From contig CM038716.1 of NCBI GenBank assembly GCA_021613375.1, positions 1,784,184 to 1,848,183 on the forward strand: a stretch of 64,000 bases of DNA, written 5' to 3'. This DNA is from Megaleporinus macrocephalus. Its lineage: Eukaryota > Chordata > Actinopteri > Characiformes > Anostomidae. The translations under genes were made by a program, and so were the position numbers. Positions 35,481 through 49,200 of this stretch are shown piece after piece. Below the pieces are notes generated by a model. The model did no database searches, was not told where the DNA came from, and saw only the letters and a list, made by a program, of their open reading frames with translations. Within the stretch, counting starts at the first letter, position 1; every line of letters begins with the position of its first letter.

Positions 35481-37084
35481 CTGATAGCAGACTGAGAGAA
35501 CAATGTTCTGATTTAGGTAAAACTGCACAGGTGGAAAAAAGAGAGGTTTCCAAGTGGAAAAGTGCACACAGTTACATACTTAATGAGAAGTTGAATTGAG
35601 GTTTTATTGAGGGATGCTTAAGATACAATCCAAGACACACAAACATGTTTAGTCTTATCACTATTAAGCATGAGTGTGCTGTGTTTCATCTGTTTTTTTT
35701 TGTTCCAAGTGACTAAGAGGATAACAATAAAAATCCAGTTTAAAGCGACATATAATAATATCAAAAGGGAATAAATAAATAACGAACAAGAGAGGTCCAA
35801 AAATGAACCTTGTGGAACCCCTTGAGTAACAGTATAGGTCGTAGAAATGTATTAATAAAAGGACTTAAGTATCAGGAAGGTAAGAATACCAGCATCTTCT
35901 TGGTACTTTATAAGGACGGACATATATAATTAGAGTTAGTTAGAGTTAAGAGATCATGGAATCATGATAAACTGCTCAATAATGACATTTATATTCATCT
36001 AGGTAAGCATCACATGCAACTAAACACAGCAGTCAAATAGGTCTAGAGAACAGGAAGAACCAAAGCTGGTGCACCAAGGCAAGACACCACAGTGGGGGAT
36101 TTTAATCTGATACGCCAACCACTACTATTGGGTCATAATGCTGGGGAGGTTAAAAAGGCATGGATGGAGTACAATGGGATTTTCGTCACATTTTTAAGAA
36201 ACAATTGTGTAATAGGCACCAGATGAGAAGTTTTTTTCTAACAACCACACTGACCTTTCTGACCATATCAGTGATCCATTACTATACATCACTCATGCAG
36301 TACATTTCCATTCAGAGGAAAAACTAGTCAGTATCTCCATGACAGGACGTGCTAAATATAGAGAATGTTAGGGCTGAGAAAAAAATAAGAAGCGGAAGAA
36401 TTGTGGGCATATACTGCTTGGCCCACTAGTAATTAACTTGCTAACACAGGATAACTGGGGAGAACAGCACCTTGTTTGACCTTTCAAGCTCTTAGTAAAT
36501 GTCATGTACTACAAAGAAAACATGGTCATGGTCTGTCACATGACTGGTATTTAAAAGATATAGGGCATATAGCAGATGTGGTTAGAAATATTAATCAACA
36601 ATGTAAAATGATTAGAAAACTATAAATTCTGTTATGCAGCATATCATAACAGTTGTTGTAGTTGATCACAAATATTTTTCTAGCATGATGTGTTAACAAA
36701 TATCCTACATCAGAAATCCTTAATCTGGTTTTATGAAGACTTTAACAACCCAAATTTGCAAAGCTCAGAAGCATCAGCCAATAGAAACCAAGAGGGCCAA
36801 GAGGGTAAGCTGTGGCAAATTATGAAAAAAATACTTAACAAAGAAATGCTGTTCAGAATGTAAAATATAAAAGATATGAGAAAGAAATAAAAGAACCCCT
36901 GCCCTAGCTGTCATTAGTAGCACAAATAAAAAGACATAGAAAATGGTTGTGGAACACACCCGTTGGCCTATCCTAAACAACTTGTTTGTTAAAGTTTTAA
37001 GATTAGTTTAATGTGAAATTGTTGACTGTAGAGAAATTGTCACAAAAAGAGAAAAATTACAAACAAATGTAACTTTCTTTACAG

Positions 37085-37215
37085 TGGTGGTGATGAAAAC
37101 TATGGGCAGCAATGTCTACAATATAAATATAGCCATTTTTTACTATTAGAAAAAAAATCAGTAAATGTACATTTGTCTTTGTCTTTGAGTTTTTATATGT
37201 AATGTTTTTATCTAA
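37085..37215. repeat. Dispersed repeat fragment, similar to 8095-8240
   Basis: GTGATGAAAACTATGGGCAG near 37091, AATGTCTACAAT, and later TGAGTTTTTATATGTAATG align in order with GTGATAAAAAAAACAGGGGT near 8101, GATGTCTACAAC and TGAGTTTTTGTGCATAATG. The family is unknown. Confidence 0.5.
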
Positions 37216-38633
37216 AAAATGTTTTCACCATTGTAAAAGGAACAGATTTTGCACAAATAACTTTTATTTAAGCCTCAGAAATATATTACACTCCTAGCAA
37301 TAATATCTTGCCTGATCTCACTTCTTCCTGTTGACATGTACCTTAAGGTGAAAAAAATATTTTTAAAAAATGTGGTTTGTGATTTCATAAATAACTTTCT
37401 GTGAGGAAGGCCGTAGAAGTGGAGCTGTTTTCTGTCACCACCGCTGTGAGCAATTCTAACGTAAGGTTCTCCAGAATAACGCATTTCACATCAAACTCTG
37501 AATATTTGTAGTAGTTTTGGTAGTTTTGTATTATTAAACAATAATTTGATTATGCAATCAGTGCAGTTCCCCTTTAAGTGTGGGTGCTGTTTAAGATAAT
37601 AAAGAAAACAAAACAACTGTTAGCAATGTTGGTCATTAATTGTGCACATAAATCCCAACCATGATCTAAATTTTATAGGACACGTCTCCTACACCACTGT
37701 GTCATTCTGTGCTCATATTTGGAACAGGTCTAAACTAGACATTTTTATAGCAAGAATGAATGTTCTTTTTTTTTAAACTGCCTGCCGTGAATAAGACATT
37801 TAGAACACTGTAAGTTTTGTTCTGTGAAAAATTTCTCCTAAATATCACATGATGTTCTATGGTATGAGGTTGTTAATGAGTTGTAATATTAATACGCTAC
37901 TAAATGTAAGCTAATGTATCAAATTGACGTACTGAGCTATATAAAAGTAAAGTAAAGGCGGATGTTGCAGTGTTCTGGTAAATGCCATGTGATGGAAAAA
38001 AGGCGAACATATATAGACAGCTCTATTCATAAAACCTCTAGGTAATTTATTTCTAATTCCCAAATCAAAATACTGCCAGCATTACCAGACTCAAGTTAGC
38101 TTCTTATTCATATCTTCCTGTTGCAGCAGAGTAACAGTCACTAAAGCGAACACAAACTTTACTAAATATAAAAATAAAAACAGCAAAAATAAGTTTGTCC
38201 ACTGTCCAGCAGAAACAGAGCAACCTCATCGTCTATTCTCTGTTTCACCCTAAATTGGTGCAGCAGTTCTTATAACACCTTAGGCACCAGAACATAACCA
38301 CAGCGCCATTTAAGGTGATATGGGAATATTCAAACAAGCTGGAGAATGTCATTAGCCACAAAGGCTTATGCCTTTACAAATAAATGAGTGCTAACAGTAT
38401 CAGCGTTAAATTGGTGTCTCAGTACTTTGCTTAGGGGCACCGCAGCAGTGCTGTACCTGCTCTAGTAACATGTACCACTGATCCAATATGCATACATGAA
38501 CAGGAAAAAGAGAGGAAAAAATGATAAATGGACAAACAATAGTGCAGATGACTAAAACTGCTTCAATGAGAAAAGTGCATAAACTGCATAAATTGTGCAG
38601 CATACGCTATTTACAGATTTATTGCAAAGTGAT

Positions 38634-38830
38634 TGCTATGTCCCAGGTGGTGTGTCCCAGGTGGTTGCTAAGTTGTTGCAATTTCATCGCTATGGTATCC
38701 CTGGTGTTTGCTAAGTTGTTGCTATGTCATTGCTATGGTATAGCAAGTGGTTGCTAAGGTGTTGCTAGATGGTTGCTATGGTATCGTACCTGGTTGTTTG
38801 GGTGTAGCTAGGTGGTTGCTGTGGTTTAAA
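38634..38830. repeat. Minisatellite of GGTTGCTA(A/T)G units
   Basis: The words GTTGCTAAG(G/T)TGTTGCTA, GTGGTTGCTA and ATTGCTATGGTAT recur in register over about 195 bases with 11-22 base spacing. This is an imperfect tandem array of a 10-12 bp unit, in fxyd6 intron 1. Confidence 0.8.
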
Positions 38831-39316
38831 TAATGTATAGATTATTCTATTATTAATATGATTAGTTATGACAGCCCTATGGTTGATGTAAGACAGTACT
38901 GTGTGTTCTGGTCTCGATTTGTCCCCTCAGAGAAGATCACACATGTCAAATGCACTCTCATTTTGTAACTGTCAAAGGCAGCAGAAAAATATCCAACAAA
39001 AAGAAAGACACTATGAGGTACAAAGCCAAAGCCAGTTTTCGAGCCAAAACTATGCAAAATCTGCACATTCAGAGATTTTTCTCTCTTTCTCTACAATCAG
39101 CAAACAGAACTGCCCTCTGTCACAGTTGCTTTATTTTGCCTCTAAAATAAGAGAATCCCCACCCAAATTCCCAATGTAATTGAGGCTGCATTGTCTGCTG
39201 TTATACTATTTCAGCAAAGCTCGGCCACACACCATTCTTTACTGTGTGAAGAAGAACTGGGAGAACTGGGGCAGTTGTAGCACAGACACATATCGTCAGT
39301 TAAGTGATTTAAAAAT

Positions 39317-39337
39317 AACTATATATATATATATATT

Positions 39338-39416
<79 letters not shown>
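39317..39416. repeat. Long (AT)n microsatellite
   Basis: About 100 bases of AT dinucleotide with one short interruption (ATTTATAAATAT). It is self-complementary and likely to be unstable. The ORF that spans it is an artefact. Confidence 0.95.
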
Positions 39417-39424
<8 letters not shown>

Positions 39425-41589
39425 ATATCAGAAAAATAAAAAATCAGAAAGCGTCCTATTAAGAGGCAACTCCCACACAAGGCTGTGCATTTTTCTGGTC
39501 ATGTTGCCATCAACCATAAATGACTGAGTGTCAGAAACATACATATTGCAAAGCTGTTCTACCATATGTAAAAAGCAGAGACAGTGTTGTCACAAATACT
39601 GCTGGTACTGAGACCACATGAACAGAGGAGCTGTGATTATCATCAGCAGCTTCTGGCACTTCGCTGACAGCTTTTATGACTGGATGTATTAACACAAGCA
39701 CAGGAAGTGTTGCCGTGATATCCATAATTTCAGAAATGGGACACACTCTCTCGCCTTCTTTCTCACACACAAACATATGCCTGCTCTTTCTTTGACACAT
39801 GAAAAATAAAGAGCCACTCAAAACAATGCCTTTTCTTGCTGCCATCTGCCTTCTGTATCTCTATCGGACAGAAGATAAATAGCACACATGTTGCTGCGCG
39901 ACCCTTTGAAAGCACACTCAGTGCAAAGCTCTAAATCTGCTTGTGTTAGGGGCTTTGAATATTTGACATTGCTATACAGATTCAGATAACTTAAAGATTG
40001 TTCCATTGCATGTCCAAACTCCCACAACCACATAAGTGTTAATAAGTGTTAATAAGGCTTTACAATCATGATTGGGTTTGAATGTATGTATATCAGTGTT
40101 TCAAATCATCTCACGGGTTGTTTATGGAGATACGATCAGGGATATATTTGCAGGGCAGTCAAGTGCTTCCACTACTTCTTTATGGGCCATTATTAAAAAT
40201 TCTTAAATCCCTTACAATATCAGCACTTACAGTAATTATGAATTAATTAATTTATGGCATGTGTTTACAAGTTTATAAGTTTCTTACACCTGATTGTGAT
40301 TGTCTGTTTTTTTACCTGAGGCAAATTCTACACTATGACCACTGTCTATTGTATAATACAATACTATTGGGTCATAATATATATATATATATATATTCTT
40401 TCAATAATTAAACGACAGGAGCAACATGTTGTTGGTGTGCTAGGTCTTACCCCTCCCGCGCCGACCCATATTACCAGTGTCCGTTCAGTGCTAATGTTAC
40501 ACCTACAGGTTCACATCACAACTTCAATGAAGGTCACCATGACAACAAAGCTTTCAATGGCATATTGCCAGTCGCGTCTCTCCCAGGGTGCTGGGATATT
40601 GCTATGGCAACCACTTTCGTCAGGTGATTACTATTAGAATTGGTCGAAGATGGCAACTGGTGGGAAGCTCGTCCACGTAGGGGTTAGAAATTACAATCGA
40701 GTACAAAGCCATTACACTGTCACGCAGTAAAGGGCTCTTAATAGTGGGCCTGGCACATTTAGTGATGTATAACCTCTCCATGGTTGGACACAATCCAAGT
40801 CATGATTACTTGTTATCTGGGTATGAATGATTGCTATATCAATGGTGGCCAGGCTGGGAAAAATGACCGTTTTTGGGGTACTGACCTCTCCATCCGTTTG
40901 CTCTTTAACATTGGCAATGCCACGCCTCACACACACACATCGCTACCTGTTGTGCGCTCCGTCTCGGTCATGCCAAGACCCGTTCAGCTGGCGTTTGTAG
41001 GCGCGCCATCATTTTTACAAACTGCTCTAGTTGAGGACGAGAAGGCAGCCGCACTGTTAACATGTTTTCCTGTTCATGCGAATCCACACATTTAGGATTA
41101 CGCGCGCCCGTTTATAAAGGCTTCTGTGCGTTAAAATCGTTAGGAAGTGGGTTAAGCGCGCTCTTCATCAACCACACAAAGCATGTGGGGCACACCCTCT
41201 GTACACAGACGCAAACAAAACAGCGGACTTATACAATTACCTGTGGAATGTTACTGCGATGAGAAGCTTATAACGACGTGTCATTAGGGCAGAACGTCTG
41301 TTCACATTACCTCTAACGACTTAGTCTGCTTATTCCCTACTACAGGAACCTAAAGCAGTGACACAGTTGTTGAGAGATACGCTTTCCCATGACATCACGA
41401 CACGCGCGGTGTAATAAGAAATCAGTAATTAAGCCCAGTATTTGCGGTATATGTACTGCTGAACCCACATTAGTTTGCAGGTAATTTTACTAAAACACAA
41501 ATTACGTCAGTTGTATGGCACGCTGTAAAACATACGCGCCTACACGTGAGTAAAAAAAGCATCGAAATAAACTCCTGCTCTCAGCTTAC

Positions 41590-41840
41590 CTTCGTTCCCG
41601 TTTAGTTGTGAAGGAAGTGAGAGAAGAACAACAAAACTGTTCCTGTGCAGAGGATTCCTGTAAGTCTTGAATAGTGCACAGCCGCCCGAGATGTAGTGGG
41701 TTAGTTTTTGGATAACATGAAAATATATTTTAAAAACAAGAACAGTCGATGACCACAGAGAATAGCTCCCCAGGCGTGTCTCACAGTGATAATATTGAAT
41801 ATCAGCCGAAGCAGCGTTTCTACACTCTCTGCCAATGACA
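41590..41840 (-). promoter_or_regulatory. fxyd6: fxyd6 noncoding first exon and promoter region
   Basis: The start-codon exon of fxyd6 begins at an acceptor (boundary 30951/30952) only five bases before its ATG, so an upstream noncoding exon must exist. The best candidate ends at 41590 with donor GAACGAAG|GTAAGC and extends to about 41840. The surrounding 40930-41640 is richer in CpG than the rest of the gene, consistent with a promoter. Intron 1 would then be about 10.6 kb. The exact start and linkage are inferred. Confidence 0.5.
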
Positions 41841-41891
41841 CTGCTGGCTTTTAGTAATATGTCCCCTTGTATCCCCCACCCCCAACCCCCC

Positions 41892-41902
41892 CATCTCTGT
41901 CT

Positions 41903-41969
<67 letters not shown>
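41892..41969. repeat. (CT)n microsatellite upstream of fxyd6
   Basis: About 78 bases of CT repeat just outside the presumed fxyd6 promoter. Confidence 0.95.
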
Positions 41970-41970
<1 letters not shown>

Positions 41971-42599
41971 TGTGACAGATTGAATATGTCCACCAGTAGG
42001 GTCAGTGTGAGAGATCCTAGGCAGAGGTTTTTAGAATATCCAAAGAGTTTCTAGACTTCCCAGTAATGTGGGTTTTAAAACCTCAAAAAAAAAAAAAAAA
42101 AAAATTTAGCATACATGCATATGTGTTGTGTCATTGGACATTTGGACTCATCTGTCAGTTGGACTTTTTCTGTCATCAAATAGTGTAATGACCACATTTT
42201 TGTACGTTTTAAGAGTGGATCAAATTTGTTCATCATACTCGCATACCAAAGGGTCAATGTAATGATCCATGTTTTGTTCCAGATTATGTTTAGTTTCTCT
42301 TTGTAAATCTCCTACGAAGGTCTTTTTATGTACTTCCAGTGAGATTGTGAAGAGTTAGAACAGTAGAACAGTAAGCACCCTGATAAATTCCTATTGATAC
42401 GAAAACAAACACATAATACTCGCAGAGCCAAGTTTTGGCGCACACACGAGAAATATACAACGAGACAAAGGCGCAAAGACTCTGAAAATGAGCTTTGTAA
42501 CGGTGTACATTCATCAAATTAAGTACATGTTCATGGACAGCTTGGTGACTCTTGGCACAAATTCAGCCCTGCGGACTTATAGGTAGTGTTTGTGCCTTC

Positions 42600-43224
42600 T
42601 TGCTTGAAGGCACAGTTGTATTAAAGTCTGCATCCTTTATTCCCCTGGATGTCATGGCTGCAATGAAGAATCACAATCCAATTTCAAAGTACGTTATTGC
42701 TATGATCTGTTTCTGTCTTCTGGGGTCCACATCCAGTACTCTTGGCTTGTTTGGGCACTGGAGATTACTGTGCAAACAAGTACGGCTGTTCCATGGTCCT
42801 GTAGGAGGAGTGAAGGTAGGCCAAATCGGAGCCTGACATTATGGTCTTTCTTTCTGTAGGTGATAAAGCAGAAGTCAGAGATTATTGAAAACAATTACTT
42901 ACATTGAGGTATCATTGTATATTTTATCACGCACACCTACCATATGTATAAAATTTGCAGGTTAGTGCCTGTACAGTCAAACATATAGGCTACAGGCAGC
43001 AACTGTTCACCTAGAAAGGGTGCAGCTAGGTGGTGGGTGTACCTGATAAAATAGCCAATGAGTAAAAGTATAAAGTAGTCATAATAGCTGATTATTTAAT
43101 GTGTTTTCTGTGTTCAGATATCTGTAATTTCAGTTCTCTGGTCTCTGATTAATGAGTGAACTCATATTGAAACTATAAAAGGGTAGCATTAATTATGAGT
43201 TCTAGAAGCCCCTAGTCTGCATGG
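42600..43224 (-). other. tmprss13: Probable tmprss13 3' UTR
   Basis: Downstream of the stop codon there is no coding signal. A minus-strand AATAAA (42641-42636, context AATAAAGGATGCAG) would give a 3' UTR of about 600 bases. This is inferred from one signal only. Confidence 0.4.
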
Positions 43225-46200
43225 TCATCCTCTCACCTGCATCATACTGTAGATCCAGGGCAGAAGGCTAGTCACTTTGCTGTAGACGCCTGGCCTTTGT
43301 CTCCGCCCACAGCCTGTCCCCCAACTTGTCACACCTGCTAGGTACCACCGCTTATCAAAGTCTTGACACACCAGAGGACCGCCGCTATCCCCCTGAACAC
43401 CAAAATAGATATATTGAATAATTACGTTTTAACACTATACTAATAATACACTAATTCTTTGGCCAAATCTTACACAGAATCTTAACCTCATTTGATAGTC
43501 ATTAAAATATACTACAACACAACATTACAACTATTATGGACGTGTTAAAGAAATGCTTTTTTTTCTTTTCGTAATACATTAATTATGTGATTATTAAAGG
43601 AAACATGGAGTAATAATAAGCAGGAACACATATGTCTGTAGCATATGCTCTCTCTGCATGCATCACCATACAGGTTCAGGCACCAGAATGAATCAATGTC
43701 ACGGGAATAACAAGACTTCAAAGAAGCATTCAAAACAACTAGACGAGCAAAGAGCAAATTGACTCCAGGGCATCTGTTATCCCAATCTGACAGGCCTTCT
43801 GATTGACCGATAGGAAGAAACCAACCTGACAGGAGTCTCGTCCTCCCTGCATGTCACCAGCACACATCATGTTCACAGAGATTCGTCCCCGGTAGACATC
43901 ACTACTATTACAAAGCCGTACATCGATGATGCTCACTGCCACCCCCATGAGATCCGCAGATCCAGAGTCTGTGAAAATGGAACACACACACACACACACA
44001 CAGTGAGCGAACAAGCAGGTCACCCAAACTGGCACAGAACAGTCTAATGTGTTATACACTAAATAGTGACATAGAAAAGCATTTCATCTGCCAAGCTTAG
44101 AGATTTCAAATGTAAATGTTATCTTGAGCTCAGTTTAGGAAGCATCGTTAAATATTTACAATACAATTCCATATAGGTGTGAGGTACAAACACCAAAGTA
44201 CTAGGTAGCCACTTGAAGTAGGCAATATGATACAATTCTGATAAATGATAAATTATAGTGAAATGTTCAACTGGTTTTATGTACAAACTATAAACGTATG
44301 TGGTTCAAACTCCATAGTTTTGTGTGGTTATTTGAGGTAAAAACGTACTGGGTAGTTATGTGATATATACCTGTATATTACTTTTAAACAAAACTAAAGC
44401 TATGTTGTAAGAATAAACATTGGATCTACTGGGTCCTAACCATTTGCTGCAGAAAACTCTTGTGTCATAATTTTTCCAGTTTAACTTCCTGCTTGAACAT
44501 GCCATTACACTGACATTTAATCCATGTTTGGTGTAGGTTTGACAAGAAATATTTATGAAGGACAAGGAGAGTCCAGTAAATGGAACTGACACACTGCAAA
44601 CGACAAACCCAAGTCTCCTCCTTCAAATACAAATCCTGCATTTGCAAAAGAGGGCCGTTAAATAAACTGAAATCCCAGACTGTTACAAAACAATCTCGAC
44701 TCATTAGTGTTTACACCCTTAAAATTTACATGCACTTTTCATGCCCTTTACATGAATCTGAACAGTCAGTAGGCATTGTTGTTGTTCATCTTTGTCCTCC
44801 ATTCCACCTTAAATGCTACAGGTTATACTTGCATGAGAAGTGTAACTGCAGCATCATTTAAAAGTAAACAGAAAATTTGTAAGACAAGTTGGTGAATACG
44901 AAGCTAACTTTAGTGTGTGCATCTTTAACAGGATCCTGGGCAACTTTTAATTGAAGTCTCTGAACAGTTCATGAGCTCACCAAAAAAGAGAAAATAACTT
45001 GCTTCATGCTAGAGCTAAATAATAGTATTATAAATGTGCATGTGAAATCCTATCTGGATATTTTTCACCCCAACTTACATATCTTATAAGTAGGCATCAG
45101 AGAGCAGAGTGCTGAAAAAATGTATTCTCTGGCACCACCAAATAAGCATCACTTAGATTAGTTCTACTGCAAACATCTCCTGCATAATTATTTATACATA
45201 ATCCTTTACCTGCTCCTTCTACTATTGTCCCAAAACCAGATGTCCAGCATTCTGTTCCATAAGGAAAGTTCTTTTCGAAAGCAGGAAGGCAGGCTGGAAT
45301 CACGGTACCTTGGATGTTAAAGTCAGAAATTAGCACACAAAAACACAAATGCATGCACCCACAGACACAAGACAGGTTCAGAAGAACAGGTTCTAAGAAT
45401 CTCAAGCCTGGCTCATAAACTCACTGGACAGTTCAGCAGGGCTAGCTAGTTTCAGGAGAGCAATGTCATAATCATCAGTGATCTTGTTATATTGGTCATG
45501 TAGTAAGATTTTCTTCACAAAGTAGGGGTCCTGAAGTTTGTTCTGAGAGACCATGCCAGTATACACACGCCAGCGTCTGACATCCATGTATGAATTATTT
45601 GAGCTGGAAGATAAAAAGGTAAATCTTACACTCTGACATTATTATTGTGGTGAATATTGATGAATAACCATTGCTGTTGTACTGACTCTGGGAAGCAGTG
45701 GGCCGCTGTCACCACAAAATCTTGAGAGATCAAGGTTCCACCACAGATGTGCATCCCATTGAAGTGCAGGCTAACCTGCCATGGCCAGCGGCCAAGCTGT
45801 GCAACAGTGCCCCCTATGATTCTGGAGACTAACTGCTGCTTTCCACAGTCTATAATAAAGAGAGAAAGGTACACATGAGACCCTTTATATAATGTAATCA
45901 ATTCAGACTGCAGCATGGAGCAAGCATTAAATATTATACTATGTATTCATTTAAAAGATAGTAATGTCTTTCACAATTATTAATTATTTTGGATTGAAAA
46001 ATAAACCAACAATGACACTAAGACCTTAATTACCTCATTAGCCAATGTTATTCATTCACAAAATACTAATGGCACCTTATTATCGCTAATACATTATTAG
46101 AAGCAATGAAAGAGGTCAATTGATATATGATTTTTATTTAATTAATATAATTTAACTCATTTAACTGTTTTAGATATAGTAATATGTACCGATGCATTCA

Positions 46201-49200
46201 AGGGTGACTGTCCTCTCATTTGAGCAGGATGGGCTAAAGAACAGAAAAACAGTAGACATATGTGTAATTACAATATGAAAGTGACTGAACTGGATAATTA
46301 CTAAAAGCTGGATGCATCTCCACTTAGCAATGAAACTTCAGCAGTCATGTTAGGGAGTCTACATAGGTAATCAATGACTAAGCATTCTCCTGTGTCCTTA
46401 CCTGACAGTGACTAGACCCTGAATAAGTTGAGATGTTCTGGCTTGCAAGGTCAGTACAGTTGACCTTTGGCTCTCCACTGAATTAAAGGCAAATGACCTG
46501 ATGGATCAAAAATATATATAAATGTACTTTGTACTACTTATTCTTATCAATTTATTACTTTATTAACTCCTTATTTAGACCTTGTTCATGTTAAGTTCAG
46601 GTTCGTCCTATTACTATTTCGTGATAGTTTGTTCTATTACTATAAAAAAGAGGGGAGATGTAAGCTTTTATGGAATACTGTGCATGTAAATGCAGTCACA
46701 GAACAGGTTTTTACCGCCTGAAGCCCAGTTGAGCACAGGTCTGGTCAGCGTAGCTTTGATCCCACCCATTAAAGCACACTGGGAGGAACCGGCCATCCTG
46801 AGCTGTCCTGACCTGCAGAACTCCACCCTGAGCAAAGCTCACTGACACACAATGAAAAGGAACAAAAATAATGCTTTTATAGTCTTTTATTCTATTATTC
46901 TATTAAAAGGCGATATATTAGATATGACTCTAATTGTGCTACTTGCTGATGTTTGTAGGAAAAAACATATTTAGGATTTCCTCTCTCTTTGGCAGGGCAT
47001 GGGCTTGCACTCACCACAGTTGATCTCATCGCTGCCCTGCTGGCAGTCTCGGACAGCGTCGCATTCCACTGTGAGGTTGGAGCAGGAATCAGCCTCTGTT
47101 ATACTCCACTGCTTTGCACCTTCGCCATTCTCGCCCCTGCCGCCAGCATTCTGGATTATTGCTGCTGTTGCCAATCTGGTGCCATAATGCACTGTCACAG
47201 AGAGAGTTTACATAGTTAATTTACATACATATAATTCTACAAATTTTTATATTTATATTTCTAACTTGTCCACTTTTAAACATAAACTATACAGTCCTTT
47301 AAAGAAATAACAAAATTTTTTCAGCTTAGTTACCAACTGCCATAGTGTGCTTTATACTGTACTTTTCATGCTATAGATGAAGCAGCTGTCCAATGGCTTC
47401 TACAATAATTGTATTTTAAGCCATTGGCTTTTCCCGGGTTTATAAATAGAGTTTTCTAGAAAAAAATATATATAGTCTGTGATAATAGAGGGACAACAGA
47501 GGGACAACAGACAGAAAATGCTGTTGCAATAAAAATGATTTAACCCCATTGCAAATTACATTTATAAGCAAAATGTATAAACTTTTAGCTGTTTGCAATA
47601 AACCATTCAATCAATAAAAAAATAAATAGCTCTAATATGACAAGTAGTTTCTTAAAATACATCACAAAACATCACTTTTATTGACTCATACAGTCTCATA
47701 AATATTTAACCACTTAATGACAAATATTTATACTTCATAGTACAACCTTTTTCTGTTATGGCCTGCTACAAATGTGATGCATAGCTAACCACCGTCTTCT
47801 GGCAGCATTACTAAGCAATCTTAGCAATAGCCTCCAATTCACTAATATTTTTGCGTTTCCATGCTGCAACTGCCTTCTTCAAATCCCATCAAAGAAGTCA
47901 GGTGACTCTGACAGCCTTGTTGGAGTCATCCAGGTCTAGAACCAAGCCCCTAGGACTCTGGGACTGCAGTATGCTTGGGATCATTGTCCTGTTGGAAGGT
48001 TCAGTGACACCCAAGCTTCAGTTTCCTCACAGATAGCATGTTATTTGCTTCTAGGATTTCCTGATACTTGCCCATCTTGCCCTTCATACGCTGCAGGTTT
48101 TTACAGTGCCAGAAGAAGCTAAGCAGCTCCATTGCATAACGGAGCCGAGCCACCACCATGCTTTACTGTAGGCAGGGTGTTCTTTTCAGCATGAGCTTCA
48201 TTGTTCCTCTTCCAGACACACCGCTAATCCATATGCCCAAAGCTCTAGTATTCTTTGTGGTTTATTTTTATGGTTTTAAGCATATTGGAGTCAATTTCTT
48301 CCCTGTGAATTTTGGTTAGTGGTGGTGTTTGTCTTGTGTCTGGCAAGGAGACCTTAAAGGTTAGTATACTCCTTACTGTGCAAAATCAGTTCCTGCTGCC
48401 ACCAAACCTTGCTGCAGGTCGTTTGCAGTCAGTTGGTGATAGTTTCCTCTTTTTACCATGCCCAGTTAGCATAGCCAGTGTTCCTTTAACTTTGAACTGT
48501 ATCACTAGAATATTCAGTGCCTTTGCTATTTATCTTTTTATATCCTTTTGATCTTTTCCCTTAACTTTGTGGACTTTTTATCTCAAGCACACCCGAGGTT
48601 TAAAAAAGGCTTCCTTTTGTGACAAGGTCCATTGTAATATTTGCTATGCAGATGAAATTGCTTTAGTCACATTGGGTTTTTCTTTATTGTTTTATTGTGT
48701 TTGTGATTTACATTTCATATGAATGAATGTTAACATGAATTATCAAATTATTTGAAGTATCATATCGTCACAGGGACAATATAAAACATTTACATTTACA
48801 GGTAAAAGGTGTAAGAACAAACAATGCATCATTGTCATGTATTTTACCTACCTCCTAGCCAAATGGCCACTGCGAGAAGTGCAAGCAAGAAAACAGTAGC
48901 CCCTGATCCACAGTAACACTGGACACCCTGAGCACAACACTCCTTCTTCTTACTGTTAGACAGTGCTAGTATTGCAGGAAATAAACAGGAAAGAGTCAAC
49001 CTTTGCTAGGTAGTGTGACTTTAATATGGAGCTTAATCTGTTTTCTATTGTTCTTATTACACTTACAAAAATTTCTAAGTTTCTATTAAACTTGTATTTA
49101 TATATGGACAATACAAAGTTTAGTCATCAGTATATATGAACAATAAAAGGTTTTATCATCAGTAACAGAACTGGAAAGGAAAAAAGTTTTATGTTACCGT

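Noticed and set aside
42552..42836. Plus-strand ORF of 94 codons with a hydrophobic stretch
   Set aside because: It overlaps the probable 3' UTR of tmprss13 on the other strand, has no signal peptide or family resemblance, and lies in ordinary AT-rich sequence.
45097..45405. 102-codon minus-strand ORF with a start codon in front of tmprss13 exon 10
   Set aside because: The N-terminal part is intron sequence; the true exon begins at the acceptor AAG|GTACCG (45308), which keeps the phase from exon 9.
46402..46477. Shorter version of tmprss13 exon 6 beginning at an internal AG (46477)
   Set aside because: It gives the wrong reading phase and a stop in the next exon; the upstream acceptor at 46497/46498 restores the frame and an SRCR-like sequence.
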